Source: Warburgia ugandensis
Lineage: Eukaryota > Streptophyta > Magnoliopsida > Canellales > Canellaceae
DNA length: 64,000 bases
Assembly: GCA_035236585.1 (NCBI GenBank)
Contig: CP141138.1
Location: forward strand, 28,965,437 to 29,029,436
Direction of reading: 5' to 3'
The notes under the pieces are model-generated. The model was not told the origin of the DNA. It worked only from the letters and a program-made list of their open reading frames with translations, and ran no database searches. Position numbers and translations under genes: made by a program. Each line of letters starts with the position of its first letter. Position 1 is the stretch's first letter. This document shows, one piece after another, positions 47,866 through 64,000 of this stretch.

Positions 47866-50483
47866 TTTTTTCTTTCATAGCCAATCCTGCTTATTCAAAA
47901 GTCATATACAATTAAAATAATTAATAACAAATAGTCTAAATAAAAGTTATAGAGATGACTAGCATAGGAAACTATATCGAATAAGAAAGACATATGTCAT
48001 AAATTACCAGAAAAATAGTTGAATATAGAAAATACTTAGGCATTAGAAGATGCAAACCCTATCAAAATCAAGTCCAAATTACTTAAGGTTAAGAAGTTAT
48101 GAGTAGTGGAGTAAACAAAGAAACTATTACCCCTTGTAAGTATAAAAATTAATAAATTAATAAATAATCCTATGAGGTTAATATAATTATGAGAGTAAAG
48201 AATGAAAATATGTGATCATTCTGATGATATGGTTAGTAGATAACCTTGACTTATACCAGATCTATTAAACTGATAATTCTAGAGAACTTAGATCAATCCT
48301 GGATGAACTACATGGAACTTTGTGAGAAGTAATTGCTATCTTGCAATAACAACCCAAGTATAATAGAACAAATTATAAAATAATTACAGTAAATGAGGTT
48401 AGGATGTAAGCATAAAAAATGTCAATGTATATAATTGGTTGAATTATGGTGATGATATAAGGATTTGATGAAAGTATCAGTACTAGAAGGTTCTAAAATT
48501 ATTCTAGATGGAAGTATTTGAATTATTAAGATAAATTGATCAAGGATTTTGATATGATTACAAGTGAACTTAGAAGATAGAGAAGTGTAGTGTGGAGGTG
48601 ACATAATAAGTTCAATGGATTTCTTAAGATATTATAAGGATTCAGAGGAAATACAGATATTTGAGGATTTAAATGTTGTTATTAAAGAAGACTAATGTGA
48701 TTTGGATGTTTCTAATTAATAATATCTAACCAGAAGTGTAGACATGATGTCTATTATGTGAAACAAATCAAATAAAGACATTGATCCAAGTAGACAAAAA
48801 GGAAGAATTTTACTGCAAGGAAACATAAGATGTAAGTAAGCATATTTGGTGGACATTGAATAGACAGATCATGGATTTAACATATATAAGGAAGATAGAC
48901 ATAGATTAAGCCCAAACATCAAAGATGAAGGATCTTGAATTGTTTTACCAAATTGAAAAATTAAACAAGATCAATTTAGTTATTTTTATTACTAAAGGAT
49001 GTAGAGGAGGTAAAACAGGGGAGTAAAGTAAAATTTGAAAATAATAGAGTGTTGAACTTAAGGATAGTGTATTTTAAGGAATTTATAGAATTACCATGAA
49101 AGGATTGTGTTCAACGAGGAAAACTCTAAAACTAGTTTACTATAAAAAAAATTATAGTTGGATGCCTAACTAATTAAAAAATCTTAAGAAAATGATGAGA
49201 TGAACTGTTAAAATTAGAATTTCATCAGGCCCAATGTTTTCACTAAGAGACACCAATGATTCTCATCAATAAAAAGATAAGTTGATAATACCTTACATTA
49301 TTGTTACCTGATTGAATGGAGTTATAATGAAGAATAAGAAGTATATATATTCAAGATAAGTGACTCATCCAATCAATTTTCACCAACTAGAGTATTATCA
49401 AGAATCAATTTGAGGCCTTGATATCTTAAAGGAGGATTAGAAGAGGAAATATCTCAAGGTCATTACTGAGCAATGGATATAAGTGTCATTACCTTAGAAT
49501 AATGTCGTTTAGGTTGACAAATATTTATAAATTACATGAACTAGGTATTCCAACCATTTTCTTAATAAACTTGTTAGTATATTAGTACTCAACATCTTAA
49601 ACTATATAATACATTAAGAGGAACATTATGAATACTTATACATGAGTCTTCATTAAAGGAAGTCGAATAATCACATTAGATCCTGTGATAGCTAAGGTAG
49701 AAATGAAGTAGGATAACATCTAAAATACTGATGAAACTATAGAATTTCCTAAACCTTACCAAGTGCTACAATAGTGTAATGAACGATTATTACTTTACCG
49801 TTAATTAATATAACTATTAAGGATATAAGACAGGTATGAGAACACATGAGAGGCAAGTTTTTAGAAGTTAAAGAAACCAACCGTTGCACTTATACTTACG
49901 CTACCTCTTGATAATTGATGTTTAATGATTGTCAATGATGTCTTTGATAAATGATTAAAGAATGTGTCGACATAGGATAAGAAAAGAGAAAACATGCTTA
50001 TGAGAGGTGAAAAGAAGTAACTTGAAACAAACAAAGTAGTAATGAGATAAAGCATTCCCTATGAACCTAGCAGTGACATCTATCATAAAAAACACTTTAG
50101 ATACAGACAGATAATGATTGAGGCACAAGCATTGGTTGAGAAATAAAGTCTCATGTGAAAAGTGAAAGCTAGAATTCGAATACATTGAAGATTGTAGTGT
50201 CGACAAATGTAAACAATAATAAAATAGTAATGGTAACAATAATCAAATGTTAAAGTTGAAAATTATGATTTCTTCAGGGAATATTAACTAAAGAGTTGTA
50301 GGATTTGGAATAACATGAAAGAACAAGTAAGATATCTTAGGTGGAATGCTCGTTGTAAAGTCATTTAATTGGAAAATTGAAAATTGAAATTGATGGTAAA
50401 GTAAGGAAGACATTTGCATAATTATTTGAGGAATGACACATAAAGAATTTTCGAGGACAAAAATTTCTTTAAGAGGGAAAGGA
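47866..50483 (+). pseudogene. Element B internal region, heavily decayed
   Basis: AT-rich, with stops throughout. Only the distal end is recognisable: KKPTVALILTLPL near 49,870 resembles the start of the gypsy RNase H region, and FEDKNFFKRE at about 50,450-50,479 is the usual end before the polypurine tract. No gag, integrase or chromodomain was identified. At 2.6 kb it is far shorter than a complete Tekay-type internal region, so large deletions occurred. Confidence 0.6.
50450..50483 (+). promoter_or_regulatory. Element B conserved 3' motif and polypurine tract
   Basis: TTTTCGAGGACAAAAATTTC followed by AAGAGGGAAAGGA, immediately before the LTR start TGTAATAACC. The counterpart of the minus-strand motif in element A. 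Confidence 0.87.
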
Positions 50484-54763
<4,280 letters not shown>

Positions 54764-57473
54764 TGTAATGCCCAAGCAATTTACACCATTTTTAACGAAA
54801 ATTGGACATTCTATGAGAAATGAACTGTATTGAATATTTGATTTTATTTAAAATAGTAAACGAAGAAATTTGCGAGGAAACTTAGTACCATTAGATTCTA
54901 CTCGAAAAATGAATCCAACGCCTCAAAAATCACCCAAAATGGAGTTCGTATGAAGAAGTTACAGCCATTTAAAGATAGGGGTATTTCTAGAAATTAAACA
55001 AAAAAACGAAAAAGGATGAAAAACGCAGGGGGCTGTTTTGATAATGGCACCCCTTGTCATCTTCAACCTCTAGACCTCTCCAGAAAACCCTTGTTCACGA
55101 TTTCTCCAGAAAACACCAGGGAAATGGAGGCATCGCCTTTTTTCCCCTGTAAATACTCCATCTCCCCCCCTCTTCAAATCGCATTTTTCAAGTTGTATGA
55201 GACTGGGGTTTCCGGCAAAAACCAGAAACCCATCTTTCTGCATTTTCGGCAATGGCCAGGCCCAAGTTAGGCCGGCCATTGCCATTTTTCTCCATGCCCT
55301 TTCTCCTTTCCGATCTGGCAATAGGGTTTTTTCTCTTTCTTCAAGTTTTTCGGTAAGCAGGAGGTTTGGAATGAAACGGGGTTCCACCATCGGCGATGGG
55401 CGTCCCCAAGCAACCTAGGTAAGCCAATTTTCTCCACTCCCTCTCCGTTTTGCTTTCCCCAGGCCAGATCCACGCCGGATCTGGTGCTTCCCTAGCCGTT
55501 TCCAGTCAGGTTCCTGGCCGAAAAACACTCCAAGCCGGCTTGGGCCGGCCTTGCATGAACTAGGCGTCCTAAGGACGCCAAGCACCACATGCACCTGGGA
55601 CGGGTTCTAGGTGTACGACAGTGCGTACACTATCCCAGGTGCGGCCTTCAGGTGCGCGTGCGACAAGGGGCACGGGTCCTGGCTCAACCAGGGTGCACGG
55701 GGTGCCCTGGGAGCTGAGACGCGACATGCTACAAGGTGCATCTGTGCGATGATGCGCATCATAGCGCGTCACTTGAGCAGGCATGTGCGCATGCAAAACA
55801 CGGTTCTTGGCACGGCCTTTGGGCACGCATGCACGTAAGGCGGTCACAGTTCAACCAGGATACGCGGGTGTCCTGGGAACTGGGGCACCCGGACCTAATG
55901 AGACTTTAAAGTTAGGATGAAAGGATAAATTACAGAGTCTGACTATTGGAAAGTAGATCCACATCATAGGATCTAGCCTGACGAATGAATTAGGCAAGGA
56001 CCATAGACCCAATAGGCAGATCTAGTAGTCCAATGCCTAAATAGATTGAAATTAATAAGGACTCCTTGTATCCATTCATGCCCAGGAGTTTATAAATGAG
56101 ACCTAGGGACGGGTTGCGTGATAAAGGACGTGACTACAGGAGACTTTAAGGTAGGTGCTCTATCGCTACTAGACTTTTAAAAAGAGCCATGACTGTTTTG
56201 AATGCATGATTTAAGTATAAATTATATGACTTATTTAGCATGACTTATTTTACGACTTGTTTAGTATATGAATGAATTTAGCATGCATATGATAAGTACA
56301 TTATGCATAGACATGTTTTGCAAACAATTGCATATATTGCATGAATTGTGAAGCATTGAGTTCTTGAAAAATTGCATGTCCTTGAGGGTTACCAAAAGAT
56401 GCTGGAGTGCCCAAAAGACGCTGGGTAGGCAATTGTGAGGGCCAGGTAATTGTGAGGGACCTAAAGATGATAGGTTTTGAAAAGGGGGTTTTCGCTTATT
56501 TGATCTGATATGATTTGAGTTGATAAGCTCATGGGTGCTATGCCGAGAGGTTTGGGTTGGCCTCCAGGCTCTACCACTATTAGGTGGATGGATACCACGC
56601 CAAAAAAGGGCAACGTCTCTACGTCGATTGCATATGGTACATGGGGCTACCACTGGTGTCACGGCATTGGGTCGACGTGTTATATGCCTCGTTGAGGGTA
56701 TGACTGAGTGTCCTTAGGTACTCGGGGACGATACGGCGGCGAGGTCGTGGGCATAGTTTGGACCCTATGGTTTCTTGGATTTACTTGCATTGCATGTGGC
56801 ATGACATGAGGTTGGTCAACCATACCAGATATCCATAAGTTGGATTCAGTGGAGCATCTTATGCATATCATTATGTTTATAATATATGATACTTTCGACT
56901 TGGACTATGCTATTCTTTAAGTCGTTAGTATTTCAATTCGACAGTGGTTTTTGATATCGATATTGAATGTGGTTGTTCGAACATGCACATGTTTTTAAGA
57001 GCATATGATTTTAAACATAGCATGCATTGCAAAACTAGTAGTGATAGACTCCTACTGAGTATAGTATATACTCACCATATACTTAACATTTTTTAGGATA
57101 GTTCCACTCACAAATAGAAAATGTCTCAGGAGATATTAGTGCTACAAGCAAGTGAATAAACAAAGGAGACAACTATACGTGTAAGTAAACTCTTTACTCT
57201 TTGAACATGTATTTGTATTTATTTACAGTTGGACTATGTGCTGTGACTGGATAGACCTGGGGAAAAACATTTATGATTTCTAAAGTTTTTCAAAAACTAC
57301 TTTGGCTGTTGTGAAAGCAAATGACACTCGGGGTTTTCAAAATAAGTTTAAAACAAAAGATTTTCTGCTGCATTACATGGTTTTTATAAAATGGTTTTCA
57401 AATAGGGATGCATCCCGCTTTAGGAAATTAGATATTGCATTTAAAAATGCATGAGAAAACCCGGGTCATCACA
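54764..57473 (+). repeat. LTR C, solo LTR inserted in element B's 3' LTR
   Basis: 2,710 bp starting TGTAATGCCCAAGC and ending GGGTCATCACA. Flanked by TATAA (54,759-54,763) and TATGA (57,474-57,478), a 5-bp duplication with one change. After it, AAACCTAGGTCATCACA completes the end of B's LTR. No coding domain. Its last 250 bases resemble the ends of A and B LTRs. Confidence 0.85.
55560..55900 (+). repeat. GC-rich block with duplicated segment in LTR C
   Basis: Strongly GC-rich against an AT-rich background. A segment near 55,675-55,725 (CTCAACCAGGGTGCACGGGG) is repeated imperfectly at about 55,840-55,890 (TTCAACCAGGATACGCGGGT). The overlapping frames at 55,569-55,847 and 55,611-55,838 are probably composition effects. 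Confidence 0.6.
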
Positions 57474-57495
57474 TATGAAAACCTAGGTCATCACA
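57474..57495 (+). repeat. Terminal piece of element B 3' LTR
   Basis: Target duplication TATGA then AAACCTAGGTCATCACA, matching the ends of the other LTRs. It is separated from the rest of B by LTR C. Confidence 0.82.
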
Positions 57496-60400
57496 AATAC
57501 TCAAAAAAGTAAATAGTTTGATTTTTGCCAAAGCATGTCACGACATGATTAGGGAAAGAACAATTATGACTTGATCTCAAGATAGGGTAACCCAAAAGAA
57601 AATACTTAAAAAAATCTTTCTAACATAAGACATTTCTGCATGTAAAATTTTTCCTTAATAGCATATCATAGCTATGACATTTTAATTATAGAATATATGG
57701 TTTATGCACTAAAGATTTACATATTTAAAGTCTATCCCATCTTGTAGGCATCTCCCTTTGTACCTTTTATGTCTTTGAACAAGTTATTTGGTTGACTATA
57801 TCATGTTTATTTGGATTATGAACCACTACTTGAATTTACTCCATCATTATGAATTAATATTATATCAAATTACCTTGTCAAAAGTTGCCCTTGTTTAAGT
57901 TCTTTGGTCGTTTGCCACCATCAAAAGAGAACCTTGAGAATCAATCTTTCTTATCTATATCTAGGTGCTAGTTCAACTTGGAGATCTTCTTGATCAAGGA
58001 GAACATTAAATTGGAAAAATGAAAGTAAGCTTTTTCATCACAGAATGTGTGTATATATATAATCCAAATGTGCTTCACTTGCCTGTTTTGCTCTTTATAC
58101 CTTCTAAAAATGTCGGTTTTAAACAATACGATAAGATTTTCCAATGCAGTCTAGAGAGATGGTCTGATATTGAAGCCCATGAGTGTTTCGCAAACGTTTA
58201 AGGATTCGTACCTGCATCATGCAACTATGCCCGTTGGTGTCTCGTGTGTAATCTTGGATTCATGCTTTTAACTGCTTTTTCGTTACATTCTTTCGTAGTG
58301 TGCTGCTGGAGATAATGGAGTATGCTTTATATTTGTCTCACGTAAATGGAAACCATGAGACTATGATATTGAAGGCCATTAGTTGTAAACGTTTGTCTTC
58401 TATAGATCGCAAAATAAGTTTCATCTTTACTACGTACAAGTTCACTAGCGCTGAGAACCACTAGTATACCGGAAATACATGACCCTACTACGAGCATCAC
58501 TAGTAGTTTAGGGCCGCCACTAATAAAAGTGAGCAGATTCTGCTAAGGTATCCCTAGCACGTGTCCGCCAGTAATGACAGGATCGTAAAAATTATCCCCG
58601 TCTCGTTTCTGGTGTACAGAAACACAAGTATTTTAAATCTTGTGTGGTGTGACTCTGATCCGCCACTATTAATTACTCGCTGGCGGAAACTGGTGAATTT
58701 ACTAACCATTAGTATAATTTTTTAGCCGGCCTTTTCGCCACGTATGGACGGTCGATTTTTGTTGTAGTCGCTAGACAATCACATGAACTGTCAGATAATC
58801 CAAATTATCCTCCCCTTCATCCAAATGGGACTTTATGAGAACGTTTCTTGTATGGCGGCTATATTAAGCTAAAATCCGATTATTTTATTGTTTGGCTATT
58901 TATATGTTCGCCACCAATGAGCATTGGGATTGATCTTTGTCCGGTTAGTTTGTCAGGTTTTACCCTGCCCGAAGCTAACTCTTAGTGCTCTAGAATTTTT
59001 ACTAGTAGGGTGGGATATCCATGGGATGTTTTCGTGGACACTGAAATCTGAAGCACGAGAGAGAGAGGCCGGCCGAGGATGGATGCATAACACAGGACGG
59101 GTAAACCGATGATACTTTGTCTGCGTCTTAACGTCAGCTAGATGGTGCTTCTCTCTCTCCATTACATAAGTCTCTTGACCACGGTAGGAGTATATCTTTA
59201 AACAGTTATAAGTACAATTGGGACCTACACTCGTCTCATTTCCAAGGACCATGCTGATAAGCTATGTATCAAAAAGTTACTTGATCCTAGCCATTTTTCT
59301 GAGGTGTGAAATAATGGCTTAGAATTTCTTTGTGATGGGTCCTTCAAGATGATGAATGGTTTGCGTCCCATGAACGTGGAACCTGCGTGGCCTTAATCCG
59401 GGCTATTACTCGCACTCTCTCAATCTAAACTGAAGCCTATCCCTTCTGCAATAAACGCCCCCATAAATAAGACACATGGCACTGGCCCCTTTTGAAAACT
59501 GGAAACAGGAAGACCTCGACATAACTTAAGAAGAGTGGGACTCCAGCAGCCTGTGTCCAAACAACAGACAAAGTCTTCTCACTGGCTTCGGTTGATGTTA
59601 CAGAATAGTAAAACAAGAACGAACGAAGAAACAAAGAAACGCCTTTGTTTTTTATTCGAACCCCCCACTAGCTAATGAAACACGGTTTTGCTAGTTGGGT
59701 TTGGTTGTACTAAAACCAAACAAGCAGATCTAATAATATATATTAAAAAATGGGCATAAAGCAGGAGTAACGCTGCTAAAGTTGTCGTCTTTCCTTGGGC
59801 CCAAGCGGTTTTGAACTCATATTATTCTGGACGGCAATTCCTTTCAAGAGTGGGCCCGGGATATGTCATCGAATTTGTGATGGTCAACCAAATCAGTGGT
59901 CCGGGTTGCACCCATGATCCACTTGTCCCAATTTTTTGACTATTAAGATAAAATTCAACGGCAGTGATTTGTGCAGGAGCGGGTTTCGACCAGCGATTCC
60001 ATTAAGTGCCCTCGCCAACAGCCAAGAGGTTGTCCGTTGGAATACAATCACCACTCGAAGCAAAAATATTTATAAGCGGATTATATCCGTTTTTGGTGAA
60101 ACAATAAGCAAGCAAATGAGACCTACAGTTCTTTGTTACAATGCTTTAAGAGTGATAGTACCTTCACAAAAGCATATCAAACCTCGGTAAATCAATAGTG
60201 ATTCCTTCTTCTTCAACGTTTTGAAATTTATTGAAACCTTAACTAATAAATAAGATACAGGCGTGTGTACTTTGAACTATTTTAACGAGGTTGAATTTCA
60301 GTAATCCTATGATTTGTACTGAACTAATGTTCACATTGCCTGCTAATTACCAATTTTGGAAACATATTAATTTATAGATTAATTTTTCCTTCTTTTTTTT

Positions 60401-61199
60401 CAATCATGGACGCACACTTAAGAAGTTTTAAACTCGTGACTTTCACGCACACACATATATGTATATATTTGACAAAAGGTAGAATTTATTATTAGCGGGA
60501 GATATGTTGTGTTAGTTTAGCGCATTTAATCTTGGCCGTATAAAGCTGTTTGCAACCCAGTTTTACGAAAACATAAAGGAGTAGATAACTGAGCAAGCTG
60601 TCCTTCTCATGTTCCTCTAGTCTATTTGACTTCAGAAAGCCAGTGTCTTCTCACATTCGAAAAGCAGAAGACAAAAACTGTCTTGCCAACGGACACATGG
60701 CTTGCGCTCCTTAAGCACTTTATATCTTTTTAATTTTCTTAATCGGCAATTTAATTTCTATTTCATTACGATGATATCAATGAGGGTGGAGATGATTTCT
60801 AAAGACTTGAATTATCTAGACTGGTAATAAGAGGCATGGGACGCAAACACATGAGCATGTTCCGCGCATAGAAAGCAAGAGTGAGGGTGGTGCCTAAACT
60901 ACACAACTTTTAGGTTTCTATTTTAAAGAGATGCTAAACCAAAGTACTTAGAGGCACTTGGACTCAAAGCTCTAAACGTTAATACATGAAAGGGCTCATC
61001 TTTGGATGATCTGAATTGTTTAACGAATTGCTTGCACTTTAAATATCTTGTAAACAGAAAATAAAAGACATTAGCATGTTTTTTATTTTTTAACATGGGC
61101 AGATATTTACAAAGTTTCTAGCTGTTCTTGAAAATTAAGAACAGCCTTTTAGATGTTAGAATCATCCAATCCGTATGATTTTTGGATTAGGAATATGTC
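57496..61199. other. Low-repeat intergenic DNA with weak gene-like signals
   Basis: No transposon coding domain seen, and a more even base composition than the flanks. Exon-like pieces lie at 57,965-58,022 (after TTCTTATCTATATCTAG, reading VLVQLGDLLDQGEH then a stop, with a GTAAGC donor) and after TTCCAATGCAG at 58,148. GDLLDQG resembles the GDxxDRG motif of PPP-type phosphatases, with Gln for Arg, but the match is too short to name a gene. A CACTA-terminus-like stretch starts at 58,459. Other short open frames (58,953-59,252 minus, 59,936-60,190 plus) carry no motif I recognise. Confidence 0.35.
58459..58740 (+). repeat. Possible remnant of a small CACTA element end
   Basis: Begins CACTAGTATACCGG and contains three spaced copies of a CCGCCA(C/G)TA motif (about 58,513, 58,564 and 58,660), the last closed by TGGCGG to form an inverted repeat. 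CACTA ends with spaced subterminal repeats look like this, but no opposite end or target duplication was found. Confidence 0.3.
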
Positions 61200-62331
61200 C
61201 AAAAGCAAAGCAATTAAGTGAACCAGGAAGATATCCATAGGTAGACCCCTTTATCTTCAACCAAAGTTTACTCCAATTTCAAATTGATACCAAACAAACT
61301 TTGCATGTCAATTCCCAAGCTATTGTTAAATTGAAGATTCAAATGAGTTAATTGTCCACTGCATTTAGTAAAAGGAAAAAGGGTTAATTGGCTAGTCAGC
61401 CCATACCTCACCCTAAGGGGCAGTTTGAGATTAGCACGATCTCTAGTGAGCCAAAACATCATGAACAAGCCAAATCTATTACTACACTTAGGAGGTAAGC
61501 AAATCAATAACAAAGTGAGCCTGACTAAGGAAATAGAAGAACGTGAGGAGCATACCGGTAACACAAATACTTAGAAAGGTAAGGAGAAATGTAGAAAGTT
61601 CCCTACTTCTTCTAAACCTATTTCTAATGCATCTTATATGCCCAAAGCGTGATATCCTCAATGTTTAAGTTTGGCAAAGAAAGGAGCTCATTTTAGTGAG
61701 ATAATTGATGTATTTAAGAAAGTACACATCAATATTCCATCACTATGTTATTAAAGAAATTCCTTCTTATGCCAAGTTTTTAGAAGATATTTGTACATAG
61801 AAGGGCAAGCTCAATGTGCAGTAGAAAGCATTTCTTATTGAGCGAGTGAGCTCAATCATTCAACATAATACCCCATCTAAGTTTATAGATATAAAGTGTC
61901 TCACTTTATCTTGTGTCATCGGAGACCACACAATTGATAGGGCACCTTGATTTAGGGGCAAAAGTGTAAACCTATTACCATATTATGTTTATGATCAAGT
62001 AGGGTTAGGTGAGTTGAAAACAATCACTACAACACTACAATTGGTAGATAGGTAAGTTATAATTCTTCGTGGGGTGGTTGGGGATGTATTGCTACAGATT
62101 GATAAATTTTTCTTTCCTATAGACTTCATTGTTGTAGTTACCCAACCACTATCAAATCCTAGTAGTCAGATACCTATCATTTTGGGAAGGCCTTTCTTGG
62201 CCACATCTAATGCTATAATCAATTGTAGAACTGGAGTTATGAAGTTGTCCTTTGGCAATATAAAAATCATGTAAAATATTTTTAATGCAAGACAATAACT
62301 TTTAGATTCTAATGATTCATTTCAGATTTGT
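61200..62331 (+). pseudogene. Tat/Athila-like gag-protease remnant, interrupted by LTR F
   Basis: Gag tail near 61,260-61,350 (VNSQAIVKLKIQMS), linker (ITTLRRGKQINNKVS at 61,480), then AKKGAHFSEIIDVFKKVHIN (about 61,675-61,735) and the protease: VNLLPYYVYDQVGLGELK (about 61,968-62,020), then DVLLQIDKFFFPIDFIVV and IPIILGRPFLATSNAIINC at 62,074-62,274. The protease tail is the best-preserved Tat/Athila stretch in the window, although stops and frameshifts occur upstream. Sequence ends shortly after LSFGNIKIM, where an LTR begins. Confidence 0.85.
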
Positions 62332-64000
62332 TGTTGTTTTAATTAAAACTCGCAAAGGTACAAAACATTTGCAGTATAGCACACTAGTGAGGTCGATCTC
62401 ACGAGGAGTTGAATTGATGTAATGCTAGTGGTCCTACTTTAAACTATCTAACCTAGCCAAAATTCAAGAGATATTTTACCTAATCTAAAAGTGAAAATTA
62501 ACATATAGAATGGGAAATTATGTTCAAATTAGAAACTTGCCAAAATTAAAAACTTTCCTAAAACATTCTATTTTGATGATTTTCCTAAACTAAAACATTC
62601 CTAGAATGAAACTTTCCTAAAGTGCAATTAAACAACTTTCCTAAATTAACTTTCTTAAACATAAAATTAACAACTAATCTAAGAAAATATGCTTTAACAA
62701 ACTACTTTCCTAATCATGCACTTCTAAATAAAGTAAGTAAACTTATGGGAAAGAAAAATTTAACAACTAAAATCCAAGTAGCAACATGTAAACAAACTAA
62801 TCAAAATTAAACAAGCAACCAACTCTTTCTAACATGAAAGGAAGCAACTTAACTTCAATTTCATTCTTCCAATTTATTCAAACCATGCAACCACTTATGG
62901 ATAGCATACATGAATTGAGAATTGTTTCCCTACTTGATTAAAGAACAATGAACTCAAATAACTATGAAGGAACAATCAATTGAAAATCTTTATTCAAGCT
63001 TCAAACTTTAAGTCTTTTCAAAACCAATCGTTCCACTCTTGAAAGGGACGCATGGTTCTTATAATTCTTGATTGAATTGTTTGATGAATTTAACTCAAGA
63101 TAACACTAATTCAAGGGATCATCAACATGTAACACTTAAGAAATCAACATATTCCATTTATCACCAAGTAGGATTCCATTACTCATCCATAAGTTGCATG
63201 CAAGTAAATACATAAAGAGTGCATTCATTTTTGATGAAACCGCACACCTTCTTCTCAAACTTAAATCCAAAACTAAAGATTAAAGATGATTCCTCCTTTA
63301 ATAAGCTCAAAATCCCAAGGAACTCTTATGGAATATAGGGCAAAACTCAAAGGAACTCGAGCATTCAAGGCTAAAACTCAATGGAAACTAAAACAAACAA
63401 AGCTGGAATTCAATGGAAGATAAAAGAGAATCAAGAGGCAATAAAAGGTAAAGGAAAAAACTAGAAACGAGATGATTTCCCTTGGCTATCACTTCAAGGG
63501 AAAAATTGGCCTTGAATCTTAGTTTCTAATGCAATAAACAACAAAAGAAAGAAAAGCAACAAAAACTAGCATGAAAGGATCAAGGAACTAAGGTAAACAA
63601 GAGAAGAAGTGAGATGACCAACCTTGAAAAGCATAAAAAATAGACATGGGGCACTTGAAGGGATGCCTCACATCTTAGGAAGTGAATAGCAGCCAAAGAA
63701 ATCTAAGAAAAACTAAGCAAAAGGGTGAGAATGGTGAGCTAGGAAGAGGACATCTCCTTCCACTATGGAGGAGGCATCTTTTTCCTTAGGGCGTGTATCT
63801 CTTTTGCTTTGATTTTTGTGGAGTTTTATAAGTTCTCCCCTATATTTTCTAGGATGCCCTAATACTAAGGTGTGGTGGGAATGAAAAGTTCTCAATTTGG
63901 ATGGCTAGGATAGTGGAATAGTTAGGGCTTTCAAATAGGAAAGTGGGTGGGATGGTGGCTACCTTAAGAAGGTGGAGTAGGTGGGATGAGAGTTTAGGAA
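62332..64000 (+). repeat. LTR F, Tat-type, runs past the window end
   Basis: Starts TGTTGTTTTAATTAAAACTC, with AGGTCGATCTCACGAGGAG about 60 bases in, as in the solo LTR at 9,456. AT-rich body with repeated TTTCCTAAA phrases, a 9-bp-stem hairpin at 63,476-63,503 and a purine-rich stretch near the end of the window. It interrupts the gag-pol of the element upstream, so it is a later insertion. No coding frame supported. Confidence 0.62.
63476..63503. other. Perfect 9-bp-stem hairpin in LTR F
   Basis: TTTCCCTTG, loop GCTATCACTT, CAAGGGAAA. The reverse-oriented counterpart at 12,097-12,124 has the same stem and a loop differing at one base. Confidence 0.75.

Noticed and set aside
55070-55390. 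106-residue minus-strand frame at the start of LTR C
   Set aside because: Overlaps several other frames in the GC-rich leader-like part of the LTR; no recognisable domain.

Overview
The window is a stretch of flowering-plant nuclear DNA made almost entirely of nested, decayed transposable elements. I see no intact protein-coding gene, no tRNA, no rRNA and no CRISPR array. Evidence for a plant is the combination of CACTA (En/Spm) transposase genes with plant-type Transposase_21, DUF4218, DUF4216 and Transposase_24 domains, Tat/Athila and Tekay/Del-like Ty3/gypsy elements with very long LTRs, a Ty1/copia element primed by initiator-tRNA-Met, and many long (CT)n, (AC)n and (TATG)n microsatellites. 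I cannot name the species.

Layout. 1-2,132: AT-rich left flank, probably starting inside a long Tat-type LTR. 2,133-16,387: one whole CACTA element (CACTA-1, 14,255 bp) with 27-bp terminal inverted repeats, a 3-bp ATA target duplication, arrays of a palindromic motif, a broken TNP2-like gene on the left and a broken TNPA-like gene on the right. Its middle holds a C-rich minisatellite split by a probable solo LTR (9,456-11,646) and a second LTR-like block (about 11,880-13,735). 16,391-22,450: two Tat/Athila-like gag-pol remnants pointing away from each other. 22,451-26,807: non-coding DNA, a (GA)n tract and a Tekay-like LTR (D). 26,808-29,303: remnants of a second CACTA element (CACTA-2). 29,304-33,944: a Ty1/copia element with broken gag, protease, integrase, RT and RNase H. 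33,945-35,723: unassigned DNA with exon-like segments.

35,724-57,495 is a three-element nest. The old host, element B (plus strand), has a truncated left LTR, a decayed internal region ending at 50,483 and a 4.3-kb right LTR. Element A (minus strand, 38,449-47,850, target duplication ATAAC) sits inside B's primer-binding site. LTR C (54,764-57,473) sits about 20 bp from the outer end of B's right LTR. A, B, C and D have related LTR termini. 57,496-61,200 is low-repeat DNA with weak exon-like and CACTA-terminus-like signals. 61,200-62,331 is a third Tat/Athila gag-protease remnant, interrupted at 62,332 by an LTR (F) that runs off the window.

No genes cooperate in a pathway here: the coding remnants are parts of dead or non-autonomous elements. 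The informative content is the order of insertions (B before A and C; CACTA-1 before its internal LTR), conserved cis sequences (palindromic arrays, PBS, PPT, a conserved hairpin) and signs that A was copied in trans.
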